A stretch of 64,000 bases of DNA from Pandoraea faecigallinarum (GCF_001029105.3 NZ_CP011807.3:3782001-3846000); one strand, 5' to 3'; shown: positions 27,152 through 36,353, counted from the stretch's first letter. Numbers and translations are program-made. Notes: generated by a model not told the origin, from the letters alone.

Positions 27152-27346
27152 ATGAGCGAAGTCAAACAAATGCCGGTCGTCGAAATCGGCGGCGAAGATC
27201 TCCCGGCCTACTGCCCGAACCCGAAGATGCCGCTGTGGAGCAGCCATCCGCGCGTCTACATCGACGTGAGCCATGGCGAAGCCGCCTGCTCCTATTGCGG
27301 CACGCGCTATCGTCTGAAGCCGGGTACCGTGATCAAGGGTCACTGA
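27152..27346 (+). CDS. CHCC zinc-finger domain protein
   Basis: 64 residues, matching the small zinc-finger CHCC family related to the mitochondrial complex I subunit NDUFS6. The metal ligands are Cys near LPAYCPNP, the His of SSHPRVYIDV, and the pair CSYC; YRLKPGT follows. In betaproteobacteria this gene commonly precedes waaF or ilvE-type genes. The exact role is unknown. It is separated from waaF by 130 bases on the same strand. Confidence 0.9.
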   Translation: MSEVKQMPVVEIGGEDLPAYCPNPKMPLWSSHPRVYIDVSHGEAACSYCGTRYRLKPGTVIKGH

Positions 27347-27476
27347 TTTCCTGTTTGCCTCGCGATGCGGACCCGGTGGGCGGCGCGCAGCAAGTGCGGC
27401 TTGCGCCGATTGCCCCGCCCCGCCCGGTCCTCCGCCCGTTTCATCGTCACGCTTAACGTATAGAGTCTCCGCCACG

Positions 27477-28502
27477 ATGCATAAAGCCTTGGTGATCGCC
27501 CCCAACTGGATTGGGGACGCGCTGATGGCGCAGCCGTTGTTTACCCTGCTCAAGCGTCTGCATCCGCGTCTGACCATCGATGCGATCGCGCCCGGCTGGG
27601 TCGCCCCGGTGCTGGAACGCATGCCGGAGATTTCGCGCGTCGTCGCCACCGACCTCGCGCACGGCAAATTGCAGCCGCTCGAGCGCTACCGGCTCGCGAG
27701 CGTGCTCGCCGACGAGGGTTACGACGCCGCCTACGTGCTGCCGAATTCGCTGAAGTCGGCCCTGATTCCGTGGCTGGCGCGCATTCCGTTGCGTATCGGA
27801 TACAAGGGCGAGCAGCGCTACGGCCTGCTCAACGTGCGCCACACGAACCCGCGCAAGGACGAGCGTCCGCCGATGGTTCGGCACTACGCGGCGCTGGCGT
27901 TCGCGCCCGGCGCCAAACTGCCCGAGACGCTGCCCACACCGCGCATCGAGGCCGATCTGAACGAGTCGGCCCGCGTATTCGCGCGCTTCGGCCTCGATCT
28001 GCGCGTGCCGCTTGTGGTGTTCTGCCCGGGCGCCGAATTCGGGCCGGCCAAGCGCTGGCCGCCTGGTCACTTCGCGCAGCTCGCGCAGTTGGTCCGCCGC
28101 TCGTTCCCGTATGCACAGATCGTCGCGCTGGGTTCCGGCAAGGACGGCGCGCTGGCGCAGCAGATCGCCGCCGACGCCCCGTTCGTGCGCAACCTTTGCG
28201 GGCAGACCTCACTCGCCGAAGCCTGTGCGCTGCTCGCGCGCGCCAACGCCGTGGTGAGCAACGACTCGGGACTGATGCACGTGACGGCCGCGTTGCGCCG
28301 GCCGCAGATCGCCCTGTTCGGTTCGTCCGATCCGCGCCACACACCGCCATTGTCGGATCAGGCGCATATCCTGTGGCTACAATTGGAATGCAGCCCGTGT
28401 TTCGCCCGCGAATGCCCATTGGGCCATACGCGCTGCCTGAATGAACTGATGCCTGAGCATGTGTTCGTGAACCTGCGCAACATTTTGCTTACCCAGCGCT
28501 GA
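27477..28502 (+). CDS. waaF: ADP-heptose:LPS heptosyltransferase II
   Basis: 341-residue glycosyltransferase (GT9) adding the second heptose to the lipopolysaccharide inner core, at the cytoplasmic face of the inner membrane. It opens with KALVIAPNWIGDALMAQPLF, the signature of WaaF. NDSGLMHVTAAL and the ALFGSSDPRHTPPL stretch bind the ADP-heptose. The C-terminal CFARECPLGHTRCL pattern is typical. Full length. Confidence 0.95.
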   Translation: MHKALVIAPNWIGDALMAQPLFTLLKRLHPRLTIDAIAPGWVAPVLERMPEISRVVATDLAHGKLQPLERYRLASVLADEGYDAAYVLPNSLKSALIPWLARIPLRIGYKGEQRYGLLNVRHTNPRKDERPPMVRHYAALAFAPGAKLPETLPTPRIEADLNESARVFARFGLDLRVPLVVFCPGAEFGPAKRWPPGHFAQLAQLVRRSFPYAQIVALGSGKDGALAQQIAADAPFVRNLCGQTSLAEACALLARANAVVSNDSGLMHVTAALRRPQIALFGSSDPRHTPPLSDQAHILWLQLECSPCFARECPLGHTRCLNELMPEHVFVNLRNILLTQR

Positions 28503-28582
28503 ACCCCGGCGCCGGACCGCGCAAAATGCGAGACGTCGAAAGGCTTCGGCTCGATCCCGGTAACACTCAACGGTAAATCCTC

Positions 28583-29038
28583 ATGCCACGTTTTGTCCGT
28601 CTGTTCGATGCCGCCAGTGAAACCATCACGGCCTTTTATGACGCGCTGCGCCGGGGCCAGACGGACCGCGCCATGGCGCTTTGGGCGAACGAGGATTTCG
28701 TCAGCTACATTCGCGCCGACGGCACTCGCTGGGACGGGCTCGAGCAGATCCGCAGCGGCCTCGTCGCGCAATTCTCCCAGAGCGTGGTGCTGATCGATTC
28801 GCTGGACACGACCGAATACGACACCGTCGGCACGGTCGTACACACGGCGACCGAAGCCATTCGTGTCGGCAACGAAGACGCCGGGCAAAACACTGCCCAG
28901 CTCATCCACACGACCTACGTTCTGGTTCACGAGCAGGGTGACTGGCGCTTCGCCCACATTCACTCCAGCCCGCTGCCGCCGCATGCCGTCGAGCAATTCA
29001 GCCTGATGATGCACGCGCGTCCGGACGGGCTGCATTGA
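28583..29038 (+). CDS. SnoaL/NTF2-like protein
   Basis: 151 residues forming one NTF2-like domain, as in the calcium/calmodulin-dependent kinase association or SnoaL_3 type families: ETITAFYDALRRGQTDRAMALWA, then DFVSYIRADG and the C-terminal WRFAHIHSSPLP strands. No signal peptide. Such proteins are widespread in Burkholderiales beside waaF; the ligand is unknown. It ends 16 bases before the hydrolase gene and is likely co-transcribed with it. Confidence 0.85.
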   Translation: MPRFVRLFDAASETITAFYDALRRGQTDRAMALWANEDFVSYIRADGTRWDGLEQIRSGLVAQFSQSVVLIDSLDTTEYDTVGTVVHTATEAIRVGNEDAGQNTAQLIHTTYVLVHEQGDWRFAHIHSSPLPPHAVEQFSLMMHARPDGLH

Positions 29039-29054
29039 TCGGACCGGTGCCCGG

Positions 29055-30086
29055 ATGACAGCGCGCCAGGCGCCCTTTCTCGCACAGGATTACCGGCCGC
29101 CCCGGTGGCTGCCCGACGGGCATAGCCAGACCATCTACCCCGCATTGCTTGGCCGCCGCCCGTCGGTCGAGTTCCGTCGCGAGACATGGGATACGCCCGA
29201 CGGCGATTTCGTGGACGTCGACTGGCTGATTGCACCGCCCGCGTCCGAAAAAACGCCGCCCGCGCCCGAGGCACTGGTCGACACGCCGCTCGTCGTGCTG
29301 TTTCACGGGCTGGAAGGCGGCTCGGGCAGTCATTACGCCCGCACCCTCATGCGTGAAGTCGAAGCGCAAGGCTGGCGCGGCGTAATCCCGCACTTTCGCA
29401 GTTGCAGCGGCCGCCTGAACCGCGCCCCGCGCTTCTATCACTCGGGCGACAGCACCGAGGTCGACTGGATGCTGCAACGCCTGCGCGCCAGCACGTCGGG
29501 GCCGATCTTCGCGGCTGGCGTGTCGCTCGGCGGCAACGTGCTGTTGCGCTGGCTCGGCGAGCGCGAGGGCCATGCCTCGCAGGTCGTGAGCGCGGCCTGC
29601 GCCATCTCCGCGCCGCTCGATCTCCGGGCGGGAGGACTCGCGCTGTCCCGTGGTTTCAACATGGTGTACACGCGCAATTTCCTCGGCACGCTCAAGAAGA
29701 AGGCGCTGGCCAAGCTCGACCAGTACCCGGGCCTCTACGACCGTGCGCTCATGATGGCGGCGCGCGATCTCGGCGAATTCGACCATGTGGTGACCGCGCC
29801 GCTACACGGCTTCCATAGCGCCTTCGATTACTACACGCGCGCCTCGAGCAAGCCGATCCTGCCGGCCATCGAAGTGCCGACGCTCGTCATCAATGCCCGC
29901 AACGACCCGTTCCAACCCGCCAGCGCCCTGCCCGGCGAAGACGACGTGGGACGCTTCGTTCAATTGCTGCAACCCGCGCACGGTGGACACGTCGGCTTCA
30001 TGAGCGGGCCGTTTCCGGGCGGCCTGACATGGATGCCGCGCACGGTCGTCGACTATTTCCGTCAGTTTCTGCGGAGTGCGGTGTGA
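29055..30086 (+). CDS. YheT-like alpha/beta hydrolase
   Basis: 343-residue alpha/beta hydrolase of the YheT/COG0429 family. It begins with the family stretch RPPRWLPDGHSQTIYPALL. LFHGLEGGSGSHYA is the oxyanion region, GVSLGGNVL holds the nucleophile Ser, NARNDPFQP holds the acid, and AHGGHVGF holds the His. The substrate is unknown (short-chain esters are usual for relatives). It is the third gene after waaF on this strand. Confidence 0.88.
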   Translation: MTARQAPFLAQDYRPPRWLPDGHSQTIYPALLGRRPSVEFRRETWDTPDGDFVDVDWLIAPPASEKTPPAPEALVDTPLVVLFHGLEGGSGSHYARTLMREVEAQGWRGVIPHFRSCSGRLNRAPRFYHSGDSTEVDWMLQRLRASTSGPIFAAGVSLGGNVLLRWLGEREGHASQVVSAACAISAPLDLRAGGLALSRGFNMVYTRNFLGTLKKKALAKLDQYPGLYDRALMMAARDLGEFDHVVTAPLHGFHSAFDYYTRASSKPILPAIEVPTLVINARNDPFQPASALPGEDDVGRFVQLLQPAHGGHVGFMSGPFPGGLTWMPRTVVDYFRQFLRSAV

Positions 30087-30199
30087 ATGCCGCGTGAGCG
30101 TTCCATGAGCCCGCCATGCGTGCCCGGCAAGTCCCATGCGAGCGCCGCGCAGGCGTTCCGGGCACGTTCCGGCCCATCGACATACATGAAGGTGTCCTA

Positions 30200-30841
30200 A
30201 TGGATGAAATCGTTCGACAGGCGATGGCCAAGTGGCCCAATGTGCCGCATTGCTACGGCTGGCTCGCCCTGGATCGCCGAGGCCAATGGCGCATGCGCGA
30301 CGAACAGGCCCAGGCCGAAGGCTCGGCGGGCGATCCGATTCGTCACGCCGCATTGATCGCGTTTATCGCCCGCAACTATGCAAGCGACGACGAGGGCCGC
30401 TGGTATTTTCAGAATGGCCCGCAACGGGTTTACGTGTCGTTGGCGTACGCGCCGTTCGTGGTGCGGCTGACCTGGGACGCGTCGGCGAACGACGGTCGCG
30501 GCGCGCCGGTACTCATCGATCAGTTGGGGAAGGCGTTCGTCCCGCAGATCTGTCTGCTGGACGAAGACGGCAACGTGGCCTTTGCGGGGAACGCGCAGGG
30601 CGAAGAGAATACGTCGCTCGCGTTGCTACACGACCACGACATCGATCTGCTTACGCAGGTCTCCAATCTGCCGCAGGCCTATGAGATTGCGCAGACGTCG
30701 GACGATACCGCAGAGGCCAAAGGCGCCGTGCGACTGCATTGGCGCAACGGCGATGCCTTGCCTTTCATGACGGTGCACGCTGGCACGCTGCCTCAGACGT
30801 ACGGGTTCGAGCGCGATCCCCGCGCGAGCCGCGCCGATTGA
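30200..30841 (+). CDS. Conserved betaproteobacterial DUF protein (DUF2944/2946-type)
   Basis: 213 residues, soluble, no export signal. It begins MDEIVRQAMAKWPNVPHCYGWLAL, a sequence I associate with a conserved Burkholderiales family of unknown function, and contains an internal part about responding to cofactor-free beta strands only. GAAGGTG precedes the ATG by 7 bases. The family name is from memory and may be wrong; no catalytic residues can be named. The C-terminus lies just before a 13-bp repeat array. Confidence 0.65.
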   Translation: MDEIVRQAMAKWPNVPHCYGWLALDRRGQWRMRDEQAQAEGSAGDPIRHAALIAFIARNYASDDEGRWYFQNGPQRVYVSLAYAPFVVRLTWDASANDGRGAPVLIDQLGKAFVPQICLLDEDGNVAFAGNAQGEENTSLALLHDHDIDLLTQVSNLPQAYEIAQTSDDTAEAKGAVRLHWRNGDALPFMTVHAGTLPQTYGFERDPRASRAD

Positions 30842-30911
30842 CACGCGCCCCGGGGACATCGCCCCCGGACGTTCTCGCTGCCGTAGACAACGATCGTCGA
30901 ATATTGCCGCC

Positions 30912-31028
30912 GAGAATCACCACCGAGAATCACCGCCGAAAATCACCGCCGAAAATCACCGCCGAAAATCACCGCCGAAAATCACCGCCGAAGGTCGTCG
31001 CCGAAGGTCGTCGCCGAAAAGGTCGGGA
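30912..31028. repeat. 13-bp minisatellite across the MFS gene 3' end
   Basis: Nine units of 13 bases (consensus gaaaatcaccgcc) starting at 30912, 30925, 30938, 30951, 30964, 30977, 30990, 31003 and 31016, the last ones diverged to gaaggtcgtcgcc. The stop codon of the minus-strand MFS gene (30956-30958) lies inside the array. Because 13 is not a multiple of three, each gain or loss of a unit shifts the frame of the protein tail. Confidence 0.9.
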
Positions 31029-32269
31029 TATCGGCGCAGGTAGAACGTCTCGACCTCGTCCCTGGCGTCACGCTGTGTCAGAAGCCGCCACGGCTCGCGC
31101 GAGACGCCCGCGGCGAGCGCGGCGGTGCAGGCCACGCCCACGTACCAGCCGTATTGCCCGCCCTCGGTGCCGGCGACAGACGACGCGCCATAAAACGCGA
31201 ACGACAGCAGGCTCGCGAATTGCCCGGTCAGCAGCGTTGCGCTGGCGACTCTGATACGCACGGAGGATGGCATCGCCATGACGCGTCTATCGACGCCCGT
31301 CATGGACAGACAAGCCCCGAAGATGCCAGCAGCCATCAATGCAGCCCCCAGCGCGACGACGGCACTTGAGGCCGACGCGGTAACGAGGCTCGCGCAGAGC
31401 GCCACCCAGACCGACAAGTAACCCGGCCTTCGTCTCAACACGCCGGATAACAGCGGGTGGACGAGAACGACACCGCCAATCGACCCGGCAACGAACATGG
31501 AGACCAGCCACCCCACTTGTGAGTCGTCGAGACCGGTGCATCTCACCAATTGGGGAATCAGTATCGGCACGACACCCGCCGTTGCAACACCGAGCAAGAT
31601 GTCTTGCAGCGAGAAGAATCGTTCGGCTGGCAAACGGAATTTCAGCACGAAGCCCGCGAGCGCCAGTCGCCAATGCGTCTCACGGCGGGTTGACGCCGTG
31701 CCCCCGGCGACCTTCGTTGCCGGCCATACCGGCAATCGCAGCGCCGGTGGAATCAAGAAACACCCGAGTATCGCGACACAACCCATGGCGTATTCGTGGC
31801 GCCAGCGTGCCAATGCGCCGGCGGCCAGCAAGGGCCCGCCAACGCGACCGAGATTCACGACGACCCGCCGCAGACGAAATGCCGACAGTACGCGGGCTCT
31901 GCCCGGCGTCTCCGCAGGGTAGAGACTCAGCAACGGTTGCACGACTGCGAAGGCGATCACGGCAATCACATCGTTCACCACCCAAAACACGAGGCTTTGC
32001 GTGGCGCTCATCGCCGCCAGCCGTGAGACGCCGGTGAGCGCAATGACACCACAAGCCCCGCGCATGACCCGACCTCGGGGTAATCGTTCGGTCCACGTGG
32101 CAGCAAGAGGCAACGCGATGACGGCACATACGGCGAGCGCCATCTCGTAGATCACGACGCTCGCGGTGCCGAATCGCGCAAGCAGGACGAACGGCACCAT
32201 CGCGTTCCACATGCCGAGATAGGCTGCGAGCAACGCATCCAGGAGCAAATAGATGACGAATGACGGCAC
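30956..32269 (-). CDS. MFS transporter with repeat-coded C-terminal tail
   Basis: 437 residues from a GTG start, with about 12 hydrophobic helices from FVIYLLLDALLAAYLGMW onward. The major-facilitator pattern is supported by the loop-2 region TWTERLPRGRVMRG and the central charged loop. The substrate is unknown. The last 25 residues (DLFGDDLRRR onward) are encoded by the 13-bp array and are not part of the transporter core. The GTG start lacks a clear ribosome site, so the N-terminus is provisional. It is convergent with the DUF gene on its 3' side. Confidence 0.8.
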   Translation of the reverse strand: MPSFVIYLLLDALLAAYLGMWNAMVPFVLLARFGTASVVIYEMALAVCAVIALPLAATWTERLPRGRVMRGACGVIALTGVSRLAAMSATQSLVFWVVNDVIAVIAFAVVQPLLSLYPAETPGRARVLSAFRLRRVVVNLGRVGGPLLAAGALARWRHEYAMGCVAILGCFLIPPALRLPVWPATKVAGGTASTRRETHWRLALAGFVLKFRLPAERFFSLQDILLGVATAGVVPILIPQLVRCTGLDDSQVGWLVSMFVAGSIGGVVLVHPLLSGVLRRRPGYLSVWVALCASLVTASASSAVVALGAALMAAGIFGACLSMTGVDRRVMAMPSSVRIRVASATLLTGQFASLLSFAFYGASSVAGTEGGQYGWYVGVACTAALAAGVSREPWRLLTQRDARDEVETFYLRRYPDLFGDDLRRRPSAVIFGGDFRR

Positions 32270-32338
32270 GATGAGATGAAAAGATGAACAGCCGCCCCGA
32301 TAGACTGGGCGCGGCCGCCGCAGCGTTGGGATGCAAGC

Positions 32339-33922
32339 TCAGCCGAACTGCTTGTTGAAGTCCTTCTCGTCTTCCTTGTCTTCGCGATAGCGGCGCTGGA
32401 ACTCGTGCAGTTTCGCGTCGATGGTCGACATCTCGTAGAAGTCGGCGTCGCCCGCATCGCGCGCCAGCTTCAACTGGCTGACCGCCGCCATCCATTGCCC
32501 CTGCAAGGCATATTGCTCCGCGAGCGCTTCATGCTGGCGTGCACGCTTGCCGCCCGCCGCCCACGCCCCGGCCAGCGCCCGCCACCAGATCGGTTCGCTG
32601 CGGTAGCGCTCGACCTGCGCCTGCAGGAACTTCGTGGCTTCCGGTATGCGCTGGCTGGCAACGAGAGCGTCGGCGTACGCCATGTCGGCAGCCTGCGACA
32701 ACGGAAACGCGGCGCGCGCTTGCGTGGCGATGCGCAACGCTTCCTCGGGGCGGCCCGACTGCCGCGCAATGTCCGAACCCAGCACGGCCAGACTCGGCGT
32801 GCCCGGCCCCGTCCCGCCAAAGGCCGTGCGCGACTTTTCCAGCGCATCGCGTGCAGGTTCCCAGCGGCGCTGCTTGAACTCGGCGAGTGCGACAGCGTAC
32901 CAGGCACCCGCCACACTCGGGGCTGTCTGGGTGCGAATGGCGGTCCGTTGTGCGTCGGCGATCGTCGCGTAATCGCTGGCCGACTTCTGTTGCAAGACGA
33001 GCGCGCGGGCGCGCACGAACGCGTATTCCGGCGATTGCTCAGGCTGACGGTACCCCGCGCCGCGCGAGCGATTGAGCATGTCGGCAATGCGATCGGTCGT
33101 GAGCGGGTGAGTCCGCACATATTCCGGCACCCCAGCTTCGTTAATAGCGTCGGCGCGTTGCAGGCGTTCGAAAAAGGTCGGCATGGCGTATGTATCGAAG
33201 CCGGCCGCTTGCAGCAACTGAAAGCCGACGCGATCCGCCTCGCGCTCCGCGTCTCGCGAGAAGCGCAGTTGCCGGTCGACGGCCAGCCCCTGCCCGCCCA
33301 TCGCGATCCCCATGCCGAGGTCGGGACTGCGCGCGCCGATGCCCGCGAGCAAGCCAAGCAGCAGCCCGCCGAGCGCAATCCACGAATTTTGCGATTGCTG
33401 CCCGAGCATGCGCGCGATGTGGTGTTGCAGCACGTGCCCCGTTTCGTGACCGACCACCGACGCCAGTTCCGACTCGGTGCGCGTGGTGACGATCAGGCCG
33501 GTGTTGATGCCGATGAACCCGCCGGGCAGCGAGAAGGCGTTGATCGCCGGATCGCGCACGACGAAGAACTCGAAGCTCTGGCTGGCATCGAGTCCGACCT
33601 TGCGGGTGGCCGACACGAGCCGGCTGCCCAACGCATTGATGTAGTCGGAGAGCAGCAGGTCCGAGAGGTAATCCGGATCGGCGCGGATCGCGCGCATCAC
33701 CCGCTCGCCGAGTTTGCGCTCCATCGCAGGCGACAGGTCGGACGCCGAGCTCTGCCCCAGCGTCGGCAAGCCTTGCGCAGCCGCCCGTGTCGGCACGATG
33801 GCGCTTGCGAACGTCATGACCGTCATCGCGGGCAGCAGCGCCCCCGCGATGGCGCGCCGCCAGCAAGCGACGCCGCTCGCGCGGGAGGTGACGACATGGG
33901 GCGTGCGGGCGAGCGTCGGCAT
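32339..33922 (-). CDS. BepA-like M48 metalloprotease with TPR domain
   Basis: 527 residues from the chosen ATG; starts at 33976 or 34006 are possible. A signal peptide ends near TRAAA. The M48 peptidase domain has the zinc motif HETGH in VVGHETGHVLQHH and the third ligand region RDAEREADRVGF. The C-terminal half has tetratricopeptide-like helices (ALVASQRIPEATKFLQ and around). This is the layout of BepA/YfgC, which degrades or assists stalled LptD and BAM substrates in the periplasm. It lies upstream of, and on the same strand as, the MFS gene. Confidence 0.88.
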   Translation of the reverse strand: MPTLARTPHVVTSRASGVACWRRAIAGALLPAMTVMTFASAIVPTRAAAQGLPTLGQSSASDLSPAMERKLGERVMRAIRADPDYLSDLLLSDYINALGSRLVSATRKVGLDASQSFEFFVVRDPAINAFSLPGGFIGINTGLIVTTRTESELASVVGHETGHVLQHHIARMLGQQSQNSWIALGGLLLGLLAGIGARSPDLGMGIAMGGQGLAVDRQLRFSRDAEREADRVGFQLLQAAGFDTYAMPTFFERLQRADAINEAGVPEYVRTHPLTTDRIADMLNRSRGAGYRQPEQSPEYAFVRARALVLQQKSASDYATIADAQRTAIRTQTAPSVAGAWYAVALAEFKQRRWEPARDALEKSRTAFGGTGPGTPSLAVLGSDIARQSGRPEEALRIATQARAAFPLSQAADMAYADALVASQRIPEATKFLQAQVERYRSEPIWWRALAGAWAAGGKRARQHEALAEQYALQGQWMAAVSQLKLARDAGDADFYEMSTIDAKLHEFQRRYREDKEDEKDFNKQFG

Positions 33923-34327
33923 GAGCGTCACGTGGGCATGTGCCGGCGAAGCTGAAGGAAACCAGGCATCGCGCATGGCGGGCAGGACATGCTGGAAACC
34001 GCGCAAAACGAATGCGATGAACGGAACGAAGGCGACGAAGGTAACGGACGGGGCATCGGCGTGTGATCGGCGTGGTTGACGTGATCGGCTTACGGATGTC
34101 GGGAAAGGCGCAGATATGGGCGCAGCGCGGCGCTGGTCATTCTTGGCTGCTGCTATGATAGCAGCCAGTCGCGCACGTTCCGCACCCCGGCCCGAACGTT
34201 CGAAACGTCAACCGATTCAAGCTCGCGACCGGCACGAACGCGGCGCATCCGGATCGCTGCCGCGTGCGTTCCCGGACATCTCCGGGCGATTTCCGGCATC
34301 TTCCCAGCACCTTCTCAGCATCGACTC
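33923..34327. other. Divergent intergenic region, M48 protease / moaC
   Basis: About 400 bases without a supported gene; its left part may belong to a longer N-terminus of the M48 protease. A perfect 7+1+7 palindrome lies at 34150-34164 and contains an extended -10-like TGCTATGAT (34151-34159) pointing toward moaC. That would give moaC a leader of about 160 bases. No Moco riboswitch could be recognised by eye. Confidence 0.45.
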
Positions 34328-34807
34328 ATGGCAGAACTCACCCACTTCGACACCGCCGGACAGGCCCACATGGTTGACGTCGGCGGCAAGGACAGCACGC
34401 ACCGCATCGCGGTGGCGCGCGGCACCATCCGCATGAAGCCGGAAACCCTGGCGCTGGTTCGCACCGGCACGGCCAGGAAGGGCGACGTGCTGGGCATCGC
34501 CCGCATCGCCGCCATTCAGGGCGCCAAGCGCACGGCCGACCTGATTCCGCTATGCCATCCGCTGGCCCTCACGCGTGTGACGGTGGAGTTTCTGATCGAC
34601 GACGGCGCGAACGCCGTTCATTGCCGCGCGCAGGTCGAAACCATCGGCCGCACCGGTGTCGAGATGGAAGCGCTCACCGCCGTGCAGGTTGGCCTGCTGA
34701 CGATTTACGACATGTGCAAGGCCGTCGACCGCGGCATGACCATGACCGACGTACGCGTACTGGAGAAGCACGGCGGCAAGTCGGGCGACTGGGTGGTGTC
34801 CGAATAA
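34328..34807 (+). CDS. moaC: Cyclic pyranopterin monophosphate synthase MoaC
   Basis: 159 residues, full length. Converts the MoaA product to cyclic pyranopterin monophosphate in molybdenum cofactor synthesis. Motifs: [19 protein letters not shown] at the N-terminus, the conserved [11 protein letters not shown] (substrate-binding His/Cys), [23 protein letters not shown] with the catalytic Lys, and [15 protein letters not shown] single gene with no other moa genes adjacent. Supplies cofactor for the molybdoenzymes elsewhere in this window. Confidence 0.96.
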   Translation: MAELTHFDTAGQAHMVDVGGKDSTHRIAVARGTIRMKPETLALVRTGTARKGDVLGIARIAAIQGAKRTADLIPLCHPLALTRVTVEFLIDDGANAVHCRAQVETIGRTGVEMEALTAVQVGLLTIYDMCKAVDRGMTMTDVRVLEKHGGKSGDWVVSE

Positions 34808-34847
34808 GCCGCCAGCGGCGGGACGATTACAGGACGGCATACGGCGG

Positions 34848-35723
34848 CTAACCGGTTCGCGACGCCGTCCACTGCACTGCCAGAATGCTCGCGAACACCA
34901 TCGCGAGGCCGGCAAACGCCAGGCCTTCGATGGCTTGCCCCAACAGCACCCAACCGAGTACGACGGCCGTGAGCGGGCTGAGCAATCCCAGCGACGACAC
35001 GGCCACCGGCGCCAGTCGCGCGATGCCGCGAAACCACAACGCGTAGGCCAGCAACGCGCCCGCCATCGACAGATACGCGTAACCCGCCACCTGGAACAAG
35101 GTAAGCGACGGCAACGCCGGATCGGCCATCACCGCCACCGGCACCAGCATCAGTCCTCCCAGCAGCAGTTGCCAGCCAGTCAACGCAAGCACCGGCATGC
35201 TCATCCGCCAGCGACGCGTGAGATAGGTCCCCGTCGCCATGCTAGCCGCACCGGCCAACGCCGCCACGATCCCGACGGGCTCGAAGACCGTACTCGGGGA
35301 CAACAGCAACACCGCCATGCCGACAACGCCAGCCGCGGCCGCCCACACGGTGCTCGCGAATGGGCGCTTGCGCTCAACGCCCCACGCCAACGCCATGACG
35401 AGCAACGGTTGAATCGCCCCCACCACGGCGGCCAGACCACCCGGCAGCCGGTACGCCGCCACGAAAAGCAACGCCTGAAACGCGCCGATGTTCAATGCCG
35501 AAAGCACCAGTAAACGCGCCCAATCGCCCTTTGCGGGCAAACAACGCGCATGGAGCAACAACAGCAATCCCGACGGCAATACCCGAATCAATGCCGCCGT
35601 GAACGGCCGGTCGGGTGGCAGGAGTTGTGTCGTCACGATATAGGTCGAACCCCAGATCACGGGTGCGAACGCCGTAAGCAGTACATCGAGTCCGCTCACA
35701 CGCCCAGGGATTTTCGTGGTCAC
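34848..35723 (-). CDS. EamA/DMT-family exporter
   Basis: 291 residues with ten membrane helices in two EamA repeats: VIWGSTYIVTTQLLPPDRPFTAALIR marks the first, and the second begins near GIVAALAGAASMATGTYL. Likely an amino acid or metabolite exporter of the drug/metabolite transporter superfamily. It starts with a GTG at 35723 directly beside a MarR-type operator, and is divergent from the MarR gene, which probably represses it. The substrate is unknown. Confidence 0.85.
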   Translation of the reverse strand: MTTKIPGRVSGLDVLLTAFAPVIWGSTYIVTTQLLPPDRPFTAALIRVLPSGLLLLLHARCLPAKGDWARLLVLSALNIGAFQALLFVAAYRLPGGLAAVVGAIQPLLVMALAWGVERKRPFASTVWAAAAGVVGMAVLLLSPSTVFEPVGIVAALAGAASMATGTYLTRRWRMSMPVLALTGWQLLLGGLMLVPVAVMADPALPSLTLFQVAGYAYLSMAGALLAYALWFRGIARLAPVAVSSLGLLSPLTAVVLGWVLLGQAIEGLAFAGLAMVFASILAVQWTASRTG

Positions 35724-35726
35724 GAT

Positions 35727-35752
35727 GATTTATCTTCAGTTCAAGATAAATC
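35727..35752. promoter_or_regulatory. MarR-type operator site 1
   Basis: Inverted repeat with 10-bp perfect arms, GATTTATCTT (35727-35736) and AAGATAAATC (35743-35752). It lies 4 bases upstream of the DMT exporter GTG, where a bound repressor would block transcription or translation start. Its core TATCTTCA-GT-TCAAGATA is close to site 2. Confidence 0.75.
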
Positions 35753-35766
35753 GAAGTTTGGTATCC

Positions 35767-35790
35767 TTTTGTCTTGATGTCAAGATAAAA
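35767..35790. promoter_or_regulatory. MarR-type operator site 2
   Basis: Inverted repeat TCTTGA-TG-TCAAGA (35772-35785), extended to TTTT/AAAA with one mismatch pair. It lies 12 bases upstream of the marR ATG, and its centre is 39 bases from that of site 1. Two matching palindromes in an 78-base divergent gap support autoregulation plus control of the exporter. Confidence 0.75.
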
Positions 35791-35801
35791 AGGAACGACG
35801 T

Positions 35802-36353
35802 ATGACGAATCGGCCGGCAGGGAATGACATGGCTCGACGGCAACAAGGGGACACGACTGGCGGGGATGCCGTCGACACGATCCTCGCGCAATGGCACCGC
35901 GAGCGTCCCGACCTGGATGTCTCGCCGATGGGAATGATCGGCCGCCTCAAGCGTTGTGCCGCGCTTGTTCAGCAACAACTCGACGCAACGTTCGCCGAGT
36001 TCGACATGAGCGGGTGGGAGTTCGACATGCTGGCAACGCTGCGCCGGTCGGGCGCGCCGTATCGGCTCGCCCCGACCGCTCTGTTTTCCACGTTGATGGT
36101 CACGTCGGGCACGATGACGCACCGGTTGCAGCGGCTGGAGGGCCGGGGATGGATCACGCGCGTCGCCAATCCGGACGACGCCCGCAGCACGCTCGTTCAG
36201 TTGACCGACGACGGCTTCGCGCTGATCGAGCGGGCGGTTGAGGCGCACGTTGCCAACGAACATCGTATGCTCGCACCGCTTACAAAAGCGTCGCTCACAA
36301 ACATTGACACCGGATTGAGCGACTGGCTGCGCGTGCTGGAAGGCAACAAATAA
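35802..36353 (+). CDS. MarR-family transcriptional regulator
   Basis: 183 residues. The MarR winged helix is seen in EFDMSGWEFDMLATLRRSG, LFSTLMVTSGTMTHRLQRLEGRGWITR (recognition helix), then the wing NPDDARSTLVQLTDDG. AAGGAA lies 7 bases before the ATG. It is divergent from the DMT exporter with two shared operators, the standard arrangement of a ligand-relieved repressor and its export target. The ligand is unknown. Confidence 0.92.
   Translation: MTNRPAGNDMARRQQGDTTGGDAVDTILAQWHRERPDLDVSPMGMIGRLKRCAALVQQQLDATFAEFDMSGWEFDMLATLRRSGAPYRLAPTALFSTLMVTSGTMTHRLQRLEGRGWITRVANPDDARSTLVQLTDDGFALIERAVEAHVANEHRMLAPLTKASLTNIDTGLSDWLRVLEGNK

Noticed and set aside
30912..31028. CRISPR-like array
   Set aside because: 13-base units without spacers; a minisatellite over a gene end.
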